Notes: generated by a model from the letters alone, not told the origin. DNA of 64,000 bases from Prosthecobacter sp. (GCF_034366625.1 NZ_JAXMIH010000008.1:558001-622000); one strand, 5' to 3'; positions 38,001-51,644 are shown, counted from the stretch's first letter. A program made the numbers and translations.

Positions 38001-40064
38001 ATGGTCCCACACGACCTGCACGTTCTCCACCACCCAGTCCAGCGTGCGTGGACTCGTGCTCACCACCGGCATCTGCGCGCTCACGGCATCGGCCAGCAGC
38101 GGGTTTGTCCACCCGTTCACCTCTTCCGCATCGCCACGGCCATCGTTGTCGCTGTCCGCATCATTCGGATTCGTGGGCGCGGGCAAAACGGCCGCCTCAG
38201 CGCCATCCGTGAGGCCATCGCCATCACTATCCGCGATTTGCGGGTTCGATCCCGTATCGCTGGCGCTCACCCAGGTGCCCGTGTTCGTCTCCACGGCATC
38301 CGTGAGGCCATCGCCATCGGTATCACGACTGCGTGGGTTGGTCTGGCGGTTCATCTCCGCCAGATTCGTCAAACCATCGGCATCCGCATCCAGCGCGGCA
38401 TCCGCGACATCCGACCGAAGCTGATGCTGCCACTCAAACGCATCCGGCATGCCGTCCGCATCGCTGTCGAGTGTCGAATTCACGATCTGAATGCCATGCA
38501 GGCCCATTTCATACCAGCTCGTGCGCCAGAACTTCACGTTCACGCTGGAACCGGTCACGTTGCGGTAGCGAATGGCGTTGGCACGCCAGGGTTTGACCGC
38601 ATCGGACTTCACCAACTCCACCAGCCGCGTTTCAGGCGCCGCGCTGCCCGTCATCACCCAGCGGTCCAGCAGCGGATCGTCATTCAGTCGTGTGTAGCCG
38701 ATGGCTCCGTCATAATTCGCCCCCACATACACGATCACATCATACGTCGCGTAAGGAATGCCCGCGAGCGTGAGACTGCCGGGCGTGTCAGAAGACACAT
38801 TCAGATAACCATGCAGCAGCTTCCGCGTGGAGCTGCCGCCCTGGCCGTTCGCCCACGCGCTGTTTGGCACGCTCCAGCTCATCGTCATGCCCGTTGCCAC
38901 GCCCGAGCTGTTCACAATCACATCCGCCTGCGGGGTGGCGATGTCTGTGTGTGTTCCGGTTTGATTCCGCCAGCCCGTGAGCGCCCAGGTGTTGTTCCAA
39001 AAGCGCTGCGGCACCACACCAGTCGCCTCAACACTGCCAAGCGCGTTCTTGGGATTCAGCTCCGAGACAAAATTGATCCCAACAGCACCACCGAAAGCCG
39101 GAGGCGTGCTTGAGGCCGAGTTCGCCGTGTAGCCCGTGCGCACTTCCCAGGCATCGCCCGCACCATCGGCATCCGTGTCTGCCAACAGCGGATTCGAGGT
39201 CGTTTCCTCGCCATCGTTCAACGAATCGCCATCCGTGTCCGAATTCAGCGGATTCGTGCCAGCGGTGAATTCCGCTCCGTCGCTGAGACCATCGCCATCG
39301 CTGTCTTTGATCAGCGGCAGCGTCTGCGTGGCGAACTCCTGCGCATTCGTGCGCCCGTCATGATCCGCATCCTGCGCCGCGTCGGAGGCCAAGGCATCAT
39401 TGAAACCGTGATCCTGCTCCCACCAGCGTGGCAGACCATCCCCATCCACATCCTGTGTCGCCAGCGGATCAATCTCCAGTGACAGCGCATCGAATATAAT
39501 CCACCCGCTGGGCGATGAAGCCGGCGGTGGTGCCCGGTGGATCTCCAGCGTGTTTGCTCCCGTCACCGGCGTGAACGTCCCTGCGTTCGCCTCCACGATC
39601 AGCGTGTCGCTTTGCGTGTGGACCGCCGTCTTGAGAAGCACCCCGTTCCAAAACACCTCAAACTGATGGGTGCCGTAGCCCTCACCCGTGACAGAGGGTG
39701 CCACCTCCCAGCCACCCCAGACTTGGTGCAGGTTCAGCCGCATGCGCGCCGTGCCGGTGGCCTGCGCAGGCGTGAGCTGGAAATGCAGGCGAACAGACTG
39801 GTTGCCGTCATTCAGCCCATTCTCCAAATTTGTTTCCGGCTCGCCTGCGACGGTGCCGATCGGCAGGGGATAGGTGCCCGCGAAGTAAAAATCGTTGTCG
39901 CGGTTGGCGGCGCTGCCCGGCGCGGCATTCGTGGTCCAGGTCGGGTCGCCAAACTCATCCTGTGGATTCCCATCCCAAACACCCAAGGACCAAAGGGTCT
40001 CGAATTCCGCCTTCAGAGGCGAAACAAGCATTCCAAAGATCCAAATCGGCCAGAAACAGCGCAT
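35028..40064 (-). CDS. Giant exported DUF1800 protein with thrombospondin type 3-like calcium repeats
   Basis: The product (1678 aa) begins with a signal peptide (MRCFWPIWIFGMLVSPLKA). The middle contains at least a dozen acidic repeats of the type DSDGDGLSDGAE, DTDGDGLTDAVE and DEDGDGMTNAAE, the calcium-binding thrombospondin type 3 pattern, in three clusters (about 230-330, 550-680, 900-1030) separated by beta-rich domains. The DUF1800 domain occupies the last 500 or so residues, beginning RFLMQATFGPTLEDV. Calcium should stiffen the acidic stalk, holding the DUF1800 domain away from the cell. It precedes a DUF1501 gene by 26 nt and is divergent from another DUF1501 gene. Confidence 0.92.
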   Translation of the reverse strand: MRCFWPIWIFGMLVSPLKAEFETLWSLGVWDGNPQDEFGDPTWTTNAAPGSAANRDNDFYFAGTYPLPIGTVAGEPETNLENGLNDGNQSVRLHFQLTPAQATGTARMRLNLHQVWGGWEVAPSVTGEGYGTHQFEVFWNGVLLKTAVHTQSDTLIVEANAGTFTPVTGANTLEIHRAPPPASSPSGWIIFDALSLEIDPLATQDVDGDGLPRWWEQDHGFNDALASDAAQDADHDGRTNAQEFATQTLPLIKDSDGDGLSDGAEFTAGTNPLNSDTDGDSLNDGEETTSNPLLADTDADGAGDAWEVRTGYTANSASSTPPAFGGAVGINFVSELNPKNALGSVEATGVVPQRFWNNTWALTGWRNQTGTHTDIATPQADVIVNSSGVATGMTMSWSVPNSAWANGQGGSSTRKLLHGYLNVSSDTPGSLTLAGIPYATYDVIVYVGANYDGAIGYTRLNDDPLLDRWVMTGSAAPETRLVELVKSDAVKPWRANAIRYRNVTGSSVNVKFWRTSWYEMGLHGIQIVNSTLDSDADGMPDAFEWQHQLRSDVADAALDADADGLTNLAEMNRQTNPRSRDTDGDGLTDAVETNTGTWVSASDTGSNPQIADSDGDGLTDGAEAAVLPAPTNPNDADSDNDGRGDAEEVNGWTNPLLADAVSAQMPVVSTSPRTLDWVVENVQVVWDHSRGGVTDQEWGDDEMMSFQVRNAAATSTDTFNVALRVKAGRVSHFLYSSWLGGFSHPDNDEWDIWEADWQDFPVDLKAALGFSGHGAADISDRLRFRIQGSSTGNRTAWNFTFSITNQDMSQTVVSRTFTNCALAQNVHDGLATWQDRSDPAVANRLSLSQHDGVRVYFQSTPLEDTPAFAAFKDTDEDGMPDVWEDLHGLNKNSAADGSLDGDADGLTNVREYLAGTLPNDADSDDDLAKDGIETDSSSDPLLATSLPPLYRGAPAGVNGEDLNGNGLSDAWEQWIGDFGLLSLDDEDGDGMTNAAEAMAGTNPRDARSRLWSDVIRGGADLTVCWPVLPWKRHRVLQSTDLASWSLAPGLPVMVGNEYRQTFGLGGPNTFYRASVDNLDTDGDGVSDWTESNVLGSSTTLATSTRSAVSIDANNDGTAETTLSGDYATLIEQLQGADGDGGFAGGSAGAVSRVQAARFLMQATFGPTLEDVQRVQTLGYSAWITEQMGLPQTRHSDYIQTIFADMTTQRSRSNYSRGGGDADPFLFGNNMQTAFARAAIQGPDQLRQRVAFALSQILVASRRDANLENRCLGMADFYDLFVRHAFGNYEDVLMEVTMHPVMGRYLSHVGNQKADPGINRYPDENYAREVMQLFSVGLWELNPDGSRQLDGLGAPVPTYSNAEITQLARVMTGFWFGSYNWGGGGWTEQDYATPMSLHADRHDFGAKTLLRNFVIPARAATQENAQRDVRDAIHHLFMHPNTGVFVGKQLIQFLVTDNPSPAYVQRVGQVFADNGLGVRGDLAAVVRAILLDDEARAPVGTQAAGFGRLKEPVVRTMAMARVFGMKQVPDLLWWDWSDFYNESRQAPTNSPSVFNFYRPEYRAPGLLTQNGLAGPVFQITDSYSSISFPNRLWHMLEEGFSLWETYRFPLGIAQESILASSPERLMDHLNLLFCAGQMKASTRTLILNTLAQIPAYQSAARVRVAAYLALTCPEGAVMR

Positions 40065-40181
40065 GACGCGGATTCTACCATCCACACGATGAACTGTCCA
40101 AGCCTCGGAAGGTGTGCACAACAATCAGGCCCTGCCTCCGAAGCGAAGAATTCCAGCCCGGCAGCCGTATGCTCTGCGCCC

Positions 40182-41609
40182 ATGCCCTCCGCCTCGCCTC
40201 CCATCATCTGCTCCGGCCCTCTCGACCGGCGTGGGTTCATGCGGATAGGACTCACCGGATTCGCAAGCCTGAGCTGGCCTGGATTGCTGAAACTGCGTGC
40301 GGAAAATGCCGTGAAGCCCACACGCGAACGCACCGCCATTATCTTGGTGTGGTTGCGCGGTGGGTGCTCGCATCTCGACACCTACGATCCGAAGCCGGAC
40401 ATCGGCAGCGAGTATCGAGGACCGTTCAAGACGATCAAAACCAAGGTGCCCGGCATGCAGCTCACGGAGTTGCTCCCGTTGCAGGCGAAAATCGCGGACA
40501 AGTTCACGCTGCTGCGCTCGATGACTCACACAGGCGGCGGACATCCGGCGGGTTCGCTGCAAATGCTCAGCGGCGACCCTGATCCGCGCGACAAACCGAA
40601 GCCGCTGCTGCCCGACTGGATGACGGTGGCGAATTCCCTGCGCTCAAAGAACAAGCGCAGCAGCCCGCTGCCGAACTACGTCGGCGTAAACCCGATCATC
40701 AATTACGACAGCTTCACCATCGCCGGTCCCGGCTTCGTCAACGCCGCCTACTCGCCGCTGGCAGTATTGAGCGATCCCAGCCGCCCCGATTTCGCCGTTC
40801 CCAATGTCGGTCTGTCCAATCCATCCCAACTGGCCCGCCTCAATGACCGCATGGCGCTGCTGCACAGTCTCGACAAACTCGAGCGCAACGTCGATGCCGC
40901 CGGTGAAATGGGTGCGATGGACCAATTTGAGTCCCAAGCGATGACCCTGCTCACGAATCCGCAGACACGCCACGCCTTCGACCTCGGCAAGGAAGACAAG
41001 CGCACCCGCGAACGCTATGGCATGCACCGCTGGGGCCAGCAGTTGCTGCTGGCGCGTCGTCTTGTCGAATCCGGCGTTGAAATCATCACAAGCTGCCTCG
41101 ACGGCCCGCAATGCGGTCGCGTGGGCAACTGGGACGATCATGCGGTGAATCACAATGTCTTCGAGGCGCTGCGTTTTCGTGCCGGAGCCTTCGACCAGGC
41201 CGTTTCAGCCTTGATCGAGGATGTGTATGCCCGTGGCCTCGACAAACGTGTGCTCGTCGTCGTCAGTGGCGAGTTTGGCCGCACGCCGAAGATCAGCCAT
41301 GTCGCCAGTTCCGGTGCCGGCGAGGCCAGCGCTGCCGCAGGTGTCGTGCAACCGGGCCGCGATCACTGGCCGCGGGCCTTCACCAATCTCTGGGCCGGCG
41401 GCGGCCTGCAAACTGGCGGCGTCATCGGTGCCAGCGACAAACGCGGCGAAGACGTTGCCGAACACGCCTGCACGCCACACGACTTCCTCGCCACCATCTA
41501 CCACCACCTCGGCATCGACTCCGCCAAGGAAACAATCAACGACTTCAGCGGCCGCCCCACTCCCATCGTGCCGAACGGCAGTCCGATTCGTGAATTGATC
41601 CGGATGTAA
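40182..41609 (+). CDS. DUF1501 family Tat-exported protein
   Basis: The product (475 aa) has a twin-arginine leader LDRRGFMRIGLTGFASL (Arg16-Arg17). The landmarks are IILVWLRGGCSHLDTYDPKPD, LLRSMTHTGGGHPAG, WDDHAVNHN and VVVSGEFGRTPKI, closer to the planctomycete-type DUF1501 proteins that accompany PSCyt1/DUF1549 cytochromes than to the DUF1800 partner at 33559. An in-frame ATG at 40089 would add 31 residues before the leader and is less likely. It is divergent from the DUF1800 gene (117 nt shared upstream region) and convergent with the M60 gene. Confidence 0.92.
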   Translation: MPSASPPIICSGPLDRRGFMRIGLTGFASLSWPGLLKLRAENAVKPTRERTAIILVWLRGGCSHLDTYDPKPDIGSEYRGPFKTIKTKVPGMQLTELLPLQAKIADKFTLLRSMTHTGGGHPAGSLQMLSGDPDPRDKPKPLLPDWMTVANSLRSKNKRSSPLPNYVGVNPIINYDSFTIAGPGFVNAAYSPLAVLSDPSRPDFAVPNVGLSNPSQLARLNDRMALLHSLDKLERNVDAAGEMGAMDQFESQAMTLLTNPQTRHAFDLGKEDKRTRERYGMHRWGQQLLLARRLVESGVEIITSCLDGPQCGRVGNWDDHAVNHNVFEALRFRAGAFDQAVSALIEDVYARGLDKRVLVVVSGEFGRTPKISHVASSGAGEASAAAGVVQPGRDHWPRAFTNLWAGGGLQTGGVIGASDKRGEDVAEHACTPHDFLATIYHHLGIDSAKETINDFSGRPTPIVPNGSPIRELIRM

Positions 41610-41616
41610 ATCGTCC

Positions 41617-43818
41617 TCACATCCCCTTCGGCATCCAGGCCTCCAGCTTGCTCACTTCCGCCTTCGCGGATGAACTGACCGGAATGCCCCAGGCATCAAA
41701 GAACGGACCGAGGTTTTTGTTCGTGATTTTCGAATAGCGAACGAGGAACTGGTCGCGGCGCTCATCATCGCCTTTGGGGGCAGGGCCAAACTCGTTGCCA
41801 GCGAAGCTGTGGAGATACTTGCGCCAGCTTTCCCAGCCGAACTCCTGAATGAGCTGGATGTAGGTCGTCAACGCGAGGAACGGGCTGCTTTTCCACTCCT
41901 GCCATTTGTTGGCGGACTTCTTGATCTTCTGCACGTTCGCCTTGCGCTCCTCCTCGGTGATCGCGCCATGGCCGATGAGCCAGTCTTTCTTCAAGACCTC
42001 GTGGTAGCAGTACATGCCGATGACGTTGTTCGTGACTTCGCCGGTACCGTCGAAGGTGAAATCACCGCGCTGATGGTTGTGGCCGATCTCATGATAAAAA
42101 CCCCAGCCGGGGAACTTCAGTTTGCCAAACGTCACCATCTCCGGCGCGGCGCTGGTCGGAATCATGATGGGATAGCCGCTGTGCATGTAACCGGCGCTGA
42201 TCTGCACATCAGCAACGATGCGCTCGGGCCGTTTGCGCTCGGCGGTTTGATTGGTGATGTCGTCCTGCGCCTCGACCACCTTCTTCCAGAAGGTCATGAG
42301 TTCGGTCGGGTTATTCACGAGGCGACCAACCTCGGAGGGAAAGCTGATGATGAGCTTGTCACACGACATCTCGGCCCACGGCGCCGGACGCTGGCGAATC
42401 TCTTTCCACTTTGCGTCGTCATCCTGACCGAGAACGAACAGCGGCGCGGGAACACCATTTTGAATCGTCGCAGTGAAGGGCGCGTCGTCCTTCGCGCGAC
42501 CAGGAACCTCGATATAGATCAAACCGCCGAAGGCGCTGGCCGTTTTCGTCGTCGCAGTGGCCAGCGGCACGCTGCGGGCGATGTCGGGAGCGCGTTCCCA
42601 TTTGTCTAAATGATACAGCGTGTCGCTATGGCAGCCGATGCGCACGGCGTAGCCTTTGTCGGCGAGATTTTCGGGCAAAGTGACCGTGATCGTCTCCCCT
42701 GCAGCCGCATAAAGCCCCGTGCTGGTCCAGCCAAGGATGGATGGCGTCACTTTAATCTCACCCGTGATGCGCGGAGCACCCGCAGGCACTTTGCCGGGGA
42801 AAACTTCATGCGCGGGATGAGCGGCCACACCTTCACCCGCAGCGAGACGCAGCACGCGCGTCTCCATTCCGAGGCGCAATCTCTGCGCGGCATGTTTGTC
42901 GGCAGTAAGCGGTGCTTGGGCCGTGGGGACTACCGCATCCGCTCCGGCATTGCCCAAGGCGGCGAGTACGGCGTTCTTCAAATTGCTGCGATCCGGCGGT
43001 TGCGCGGCCATGGCGATCTGGATCGCGTTCGTTCCCTGTTTCATCGCCACAGCTTCGAGCGCCGGGCCACCCTCACGCTGCTTTTTGATCGCGGCGATGG
43101 CCTCGGAGGCGTTCATCATCTGCGGCAACTCGATGCGCGCGTCGAAACCGCGAAGCTGGTCAAACGCGCTCATGTCCGTGATCGCCACGCCCGCAGGCAT
43201 CAGCGCTTGATTCAATCCGTGTGACACCGCGAGGTCTTTGCCGCCGCTCGTCTGTCCAAAGGCCCAGCCCGTCATGCCGCCGATGAAACCGCCGCCAGCT
43301 TGGATGTATTCGGCCAGCACCGCGCCTTCCTCCGCTCCGGTGACGCCCTGCATGTTCAGGATGACGACATCGTAGTCGGACAGGTTCTTTTTCTCGATCG
43401 TGTCGAAGGTTTCGGCGTTGAAGCCGCGCTGCTTGAAGAAATTGACCGCGTTCACGCCTTTGAGCCCGATGCGTGGCTTCTCCTTGTTGCCAGCCCACTT
43501 GACACAGTTCTCCATGAGCTTCGCGTGATCACCGCCCTCGCCACCGCCGAGGTAGCTGTTGTGTCCAAACAAGATGACGCGCCCTTTGGCATACGCCGCC
43601 GCAGCCGCGACGGCGATTTCGACCCCATCCTTGTCCGGCGCGGAGAGAATCGGGAACGCGATGTTCCCCCAAATCCCCACCGGTCCCGGCGCACCCGCCT
43701 TCGGCACCGATTTGACGCCTTCGAGGATTTTAGCGCGTTCCGCGTTCACAAGCGCAGGCGGCATCTGCGCTTGGGCGAAGGCGCAAAACAAGAGGGGCAG
43801 GAGGATGGTTGGCTTCAT
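41617..43818 (-). CDS. Exported M60-like (enhancin-type) metallopeptidase
   Basis: The product (733 aa) has a signal peptide (MKPTILLPLLFCAFAQA). The N-terminal half (about 40-250) resembles a class I glutamine-amidotransferase-like flavodoxin fold (VILFGHNSYLGGGEGGDHAKL). The C-terminal half is a gluzincin with HEIGH at 576-580 and a downstream Glu594 (GTGEVTNN), matching the M60 motif HExxH-x(8-28)-E. M60-like peptidases cleave mucin-type glycoproteins in host-associated bacteria. Here the substrate is unknown. The XRE-cupin regulator gene lies 20 nt upstream on the same strand, suggesting cotranscription. Confidence 0.85.
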   Translation of the reverse strand: MKPTILLPLLFCAFAQAQMPPALVNAERAKILEGVKSVPKAGAPGPVGIWGNIAFPILSAPDKDGVEIAVAAAAAYAKGRVILFGHNSYLGGGEGGDHAKLMENCVKWAGNKEKPRIGLKGVNAVNFFKQRGFNAETFDTIEKKNLSDYDVVILNMQGVTGAEEGAVLAEYIQAGGGFIGGMTGWAFGQTSGGKDLAVSHGLNQALMPAGVAITDMSAFDQLRGFDARIELPQMMNASEAIAAIKKQREGGPALEAVAMKQGTNAIQIAMAAQPPDRSNLKNAVLAALGNAGADAVVPTAQAPLTADKHAAQRLRLGMETRVLRLAAGEGVAAHPAHEVFPGKVPAGAPRITGEIKVTPSILGWTSTGLYAAAGETITVTLPENLADKGYAVRIGCHSDTLYHLDKWERAPDIARSVPLATATTKTASAFGGLIYIEVPGRAKDDAPFTATIQNGVPAPLFVLGQDDDAKWKEIRQRPAPWAEMSCDKLIISFPSEVGRLVNNPTELMTFWKKVVEAQDDITNQTAERKRPERIVADVQISAGYMHSGYPIMIPTSAAPEMVTFGKLKFPGWGFYHEIGHNHQRGDFTFDGTGEVTNNVIGMYCYHEVLKKDWLIGHGAITEEERKANVQKIKKSANKWQEWKSSPFLALTTYIQLIQEFGWESWRKYLHSFAGNEFGPAPKGDDERRDQFLVRYSKITNKNLGPFFDAWGIPVSSSAKAEVSKLEAWMPKGM

Positions 43819-43838
43819 GATTGGGTTGGGAAAAGCGC

Positions 43839-44438
43839 TCAGCGATAGATCACGACGAGAAACACCAGCGCCTCGCCTTTGCCGGTGTTCACGATGGCGT
43901 GCGGCACATCGGCTCGGTAGGTGCCGGAGTCGCCTTTGGTGAGTTCATCGGTGTCCTGGTCGGATTCGATGCGCACACTGCCTTCCTCGACGGTCAAAAA
44001 CTCGCGAGTGCCTTCAAAGTGCGGCTGCGAGCGCAACGCGCCGCCGGGCTTCAGAGTGACCTCGTAAAACTCGACATCTTTCTCCAGATTCAGCGGTGAG
44101 AGCGTGCGGATCTCGTGATGCTTGTCGCTGCGGAAGACCTGGGCGCGGTCGCTGGCACGAATGACCTGAATTTTCGACGCGCTGGCCTCCGCGCTCTCGA
44201 TCAGCTCCTGCAACGTCAGCCCAAAGGCCCGTGCGATGCGAAAGGTGACCGTCAGCGTCGGATTCGCCTTCTCGCGCTCGATCTCGCTGAGCATCGACCG
44301 GCTCACGCCGCTGACACTGGCGAGTTCTTCGAGCGACCAGCCGCGATCTCCTCGCAGCTTCTTCACACGCTTGCCCAAGTTCTCATTGATGGCCTCGGGG
44401 CTGGATTCGACAGGAGTGGTCTTGAGTTTGGCGGGCAT
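43839..44438 (-). CDS. XRE-family transcriptional regulator with cupin domain
   Basis: The product (199 aa) has an N-terminal helix-turn-helix (about 22-80: LGKRVKKLRGDRGWSLEELASVSGVSRSMLSEIEREKANPT) and a C-terminal cupin_2 domain (about 120-195: SQPHFEGTREFLTVEEGSVRIES). Such SutR/PuuR-type regulators sense small ligands, including sulfur compounds or polyamines. It is divergent from metH; the shared 113-nt region holds an AT-rich palindrome that could be its operator, so control of metH or of itself is a testable idea. M60 peptidase lies downstream. Confidence 0.9.
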   Translation of the reverse strand: MPAKLKTTPVESSPEAINENLGKRVKKLRGDRGWSLEELASVSGVSRSMLSEIEREKANPTLTVTFRIARAFGLTLQELIESAEASASKIQVIRASDRAQVFRSDKHHEIRTLSPLNLEKDVEFYEVTLKPGGALRSQPHFEGTREFLTVEEGSVRIESDQDTDELTKGDSGTYRADVPHAIVNTGKGEALVFLVVIYR

Positions 44439-44467
44439 GGGTGTCGGTATAACGGATGTTCGTCTTG

Positions 44468-44481
44468 TAAATTAGAATTTA
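44468..44481. promoter_or_regulatory. Palindrome between xre-cupin and metH, candidate operator
   Basis: TAAATT-AG-AATTTA is a perfect 6+6 inverted repeat in an AT-rich stretch, which stands out in this GC-rich sequence. It lies 29 nt upstream of the regulator start and 70 nt upstream of the metH start. It may be the operator of the XRE protein or overlap a -10 region. No cobalamin or SAM/SAH riboswitch fits in the 113-nt gap. Confidence 0.45.
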
Positions 44482-44551
44482 TATCACATGCTCAAATCAT
44501 GATGCGTTGATATGACTGTTGACCTGCCCAGCTACGGCGCTAGTTTCGACC

Positions 44552-49396
<4,845 letters not shown>

Positions 49397-49409
49397 GTGC
49401 CGAAAGTAG

Positions 49410-49454
49410 CCCTGTTCCTGTGGAGCAGGGATTCCTTGTTGCGCAGGAACAAGG
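49410..49454. terminator. Hairpin-forming region between convergent metH and PBP genes
   Basis: CCCTG/CAGGG (49410-49414 with 49426-49430) and CCTTGTT/AACAAGG (49434-49440 with 49448-49454) form two adjacent hairpins. TGTTCCTG (49413-49420) can alternatively pair with CAGGAACA (49444-49451). The convergent position fits a bidirectional terminator. No clear U-tract follows. Confidence 0.55.
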
Positions 49455-49466
49455 CAACTTTGCGCC

Positions 49467-51644
49467 TCACCGAAACCACCGGCGGATGCGGTCAAACAGG
49501 CCGCTGCGCGAGGGTTGCTGCATGCGCTGTGGCGGAGGCGCGGCGTAGCCCTGGTGCTCCGCGCAGAAGTTTTGCGGCACCAGATCGTAGGGCAGCGCTT
49601 CCTCATACGCGGTGCGGGCATGGCCGCAGCCGTCGGTGGCGAGCTGGCTGCTCACGCGGCACAGCGTGACGCGTGAAAGCGGCAGCGTGACCTTGGGGAT
49701 TTCGGTCTTGTAGCCGAGCGCGATGGCTTTCTTCATCACATCGGCCCAGATCGGCAGCGCCAGTGTTCCACCGTAGCCTTCCTCCACGATCGTCTGCGGT
49801 TTGTCGAGCCCCACCCACACGCCACAGCTCAGGCGGTCGGTGTAGCCGGCGAACCACGCATCCTTGTAATCATTCGTGGTGCCGGTCTTGCCGCCGCCGG
49901 GCTCCTTGAAGCCGTAGGTGCTGCGCAGGGCCGCCGCCGTGCCGCGATCCAGCACCTGCGCGAGGATGTGCCGCATCAAATGGGCGACGCTGGGCGTGAT
50001 GACCTCGGCCTCGAGCACGGGCGTCTGGTAGATGATGTTGCCCGCCTTGTCGATGATGCGGTCGATGAGGAAGGGGCGGCGGCGCAGGCCTTGATTCGGG
50101 AAGATGCTGATCGCGCTGGTGAGCTGGCGTGGATTGCCGCCAAGGTTGCCGATGAAGATCTGCGGCGTGCGTTCGGCGGGCTGGTTGAATCCGGCGTTGG
50201 TGAGCAGGCCGATCACGCGGTCGAGACCAGCGTAGTTGCCAAGGCGCACGGTCATGGTGTTGCGGCTGCGCACGAGGCCGTCGGTGACGGTGGCCATGCC
50301 GAGAAATTTGTTGTCCGAGTTCTGCGGACTCCAGTTCGGGTCGGCACCGTCGATCTCACCGGGCTGGATGGGCGCGTCGTTGATCAAGGTGCCGGGCATG
50401 AAGCCGGCGGAGACACCCGCGGCATACACAAACGGCTTCACCGTCGATCCGATCTGCCGCTCGCCCTGCGTGGCGCGGTTGTACTTGCTGTGGCGGTAGT
50501 CACGCCCGCCGACGACGGCCAGGATGCCGCCGGTCTCGTTGTCGAGCATCATGAGCGCTCCCTGGAGGTAAGGCGTGCTGGTGATCTCCAGCGTTCCGTC
50601 CCAGGTCTTGTCAAAATCCGCTTTCTTCGGGTGCTGGAAGCCGCGCTGCTTTTCGACGGCGGTGAGGCGCTTCTCCACCGAGGCCTCGGCGGCGTCTTGC
50701 AGCTCCTTGTTCAGCGTGGTGAAGACCTGCAGGCCGCCGTCCTCGATCTCCTGCTGCTCCAGGATCAAATCAAGGTCGCGACGCACGGTGTCGAGCGCAT
50801 AGCCGCCCTGGCTTAGAAACACGGGCTGCGCATGCAGCGCGATGTCCGCATAGCGCGCGGCCAGTTCCTCCTCCGGTGTGATGACCTTCGTCTCCACCAT
50901 GCGCTGGAGCACCGTGTCGCGCTCTTTGAGCGCTCCTTCGTAATTGCGGAAGGGGGAGAAACGCACGGGGCTGCGGATGATGCCCGCGATCATCGCCGCC
51001 TCGCTCAGGTTGAGCTGGCTGGCATGTTTGCCGAAGTACACCTGGCTGGCGCGCTGCACGCCGTAAATGCCCGGGCCGTAGAAGATGCGGTTCACATAGT
51101 GCTCGATGATCTGCTCCTTCGAGCAGGCCTTCTCGATGCGCCGGGCCAGCATCATCTCCACCAGCTTGCGGTGCAGGCTGCGGTCGTCGAGGTCGGGGTA
51201 GCTGTTGCGTGCGAGCTGCATCGTCAGCGTGCTCGCTCCCTGCACCACGCGCATCTCCTTCACATTGCGCACCGTTGCGCGCGCCACGCCTTTGTAGTCG
51301 ATGCCGCTGTGGCTGTAGAAGCGTGAATCCTCGCGGGCGAGCAGCGCCTTCACAAACCAGGGAGATACTTCGCTCAACGGCACGATGATGCGGTTCTCGC
51401 CATGCATGCGGCCGAGGATCTCGCCCTTGTAATCCATCACGATGGTGCGCTCCGGCATCTGGCCGAGCTTCGTGAGGTCGTAATCCTTCGCCAGATGACT
51501 GTAGATGCCGATGACCACCGCCGCCGTCAGCGTGCAAAGCAGCGAGCCGCCCATGACCACGATCAACGTGAGCCGCTTGAGCGACTGCCAGCGCGACAAA
51601 GTGCGTTTTGGCGGCTTGCGGTCTTCAGGGGGCGTTTTTTTCAT
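49467..51644 (-). CDS. Class A penicillin-binding protein (PBP1A-like)
   Basis: The product (725 aa) is a bifunctional murein synthase. It has a cytoplasmic Lys/Arg-rich N-terminus, one transmembrane helix (about 26-48), a GT51 glycosyltransferase domain (catalytic Glu105 in REDSRFYSHSGID, and STLTMQLARN), and a transpeptidase domain with SxxK at 400-403 (GSTVKPF), SRN, and KTGTTND. The C-terminal tail is Gln/Arg-rich. It polymerises glycan strands and crosslinks peptides in the periplasm. It is divergent from the exported propeller gene at 51785. Confidence 0.94.
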   Translation of the reverse strand: MKKTPPEDRKPPKRTLSRWQSLKRLTLIVVMGGSLLCTLTAAVVIGIYSHLAKDYDLTKLGQMPERTIVMDYKGEILGRMHGENRIIVPLSEVSPWFVKALLAREDSRFYSHSGIDYKGVARATVRNVKEMRVVQGASTLTMQLARNSYPDLDDRSLHRKLVEMMLARRIEKACSKEQIIEHYVNRIFYGPGIYGVQRASQVYFGKHASQLNLSEAAMIAGIIRSPVRFSPFRNYEGALKERDTVLQRMVETKVITPEEELAARYADIALHAQPVFLSQGGYALDTVRRDLDLILEQQEIEDGGLQVFTTLNKELQDAAEASVEKRLTAVEKQRGFQHPKKADFDKTWDGTLEITSTPYLQGALMMLDNETGGILAVVGGRDYRHSKYNRATQGERQIGSTVKPFVYAAGVSAGFMPGTLINDAPIQPGEIDGADPNWSPQNSDNKFLGMATVTDGLVRSRNTMTVRLGNYAGLDRVIGLLTNAGFNQPAERTPQIFIGNLGGNPRQLTSAISIFPNQGLRRRPFLIDRIIDKAGNIIYQTPVLEAEVITPSVAHLMRHILAQVLDRGTAAALRSTYGFKEPGGGKTGTTNDYKDAWFAGYTDRLSCGVWVGLDKPQTIVEEGYGGTLALPIWADVMKKAIALGYKTEIPKVTLPLSRVTLCRVSSQLATDGCGHARTAYEEALPYDLVPQNFCAEHQGYAAPPPQRMQQPSRSGLFDRIRRWFR

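Noticed and set aside
37404..39113. Plus-strand frame of 569 codons opposite the DUF1800 gene
   Set aside because: It is an Arg/His-rich antisense product of the Asp-rich calcium repeats (GAT/GAC read as ATC/GTC), not a gene.
44439..44551. Cobalamin riboswitch upstream of metH
   Set aside because: The gap to the divergent regulator is only 113 nt and shows no B12-box-like sequence; cobalamin riboswitches need about 200 nt.
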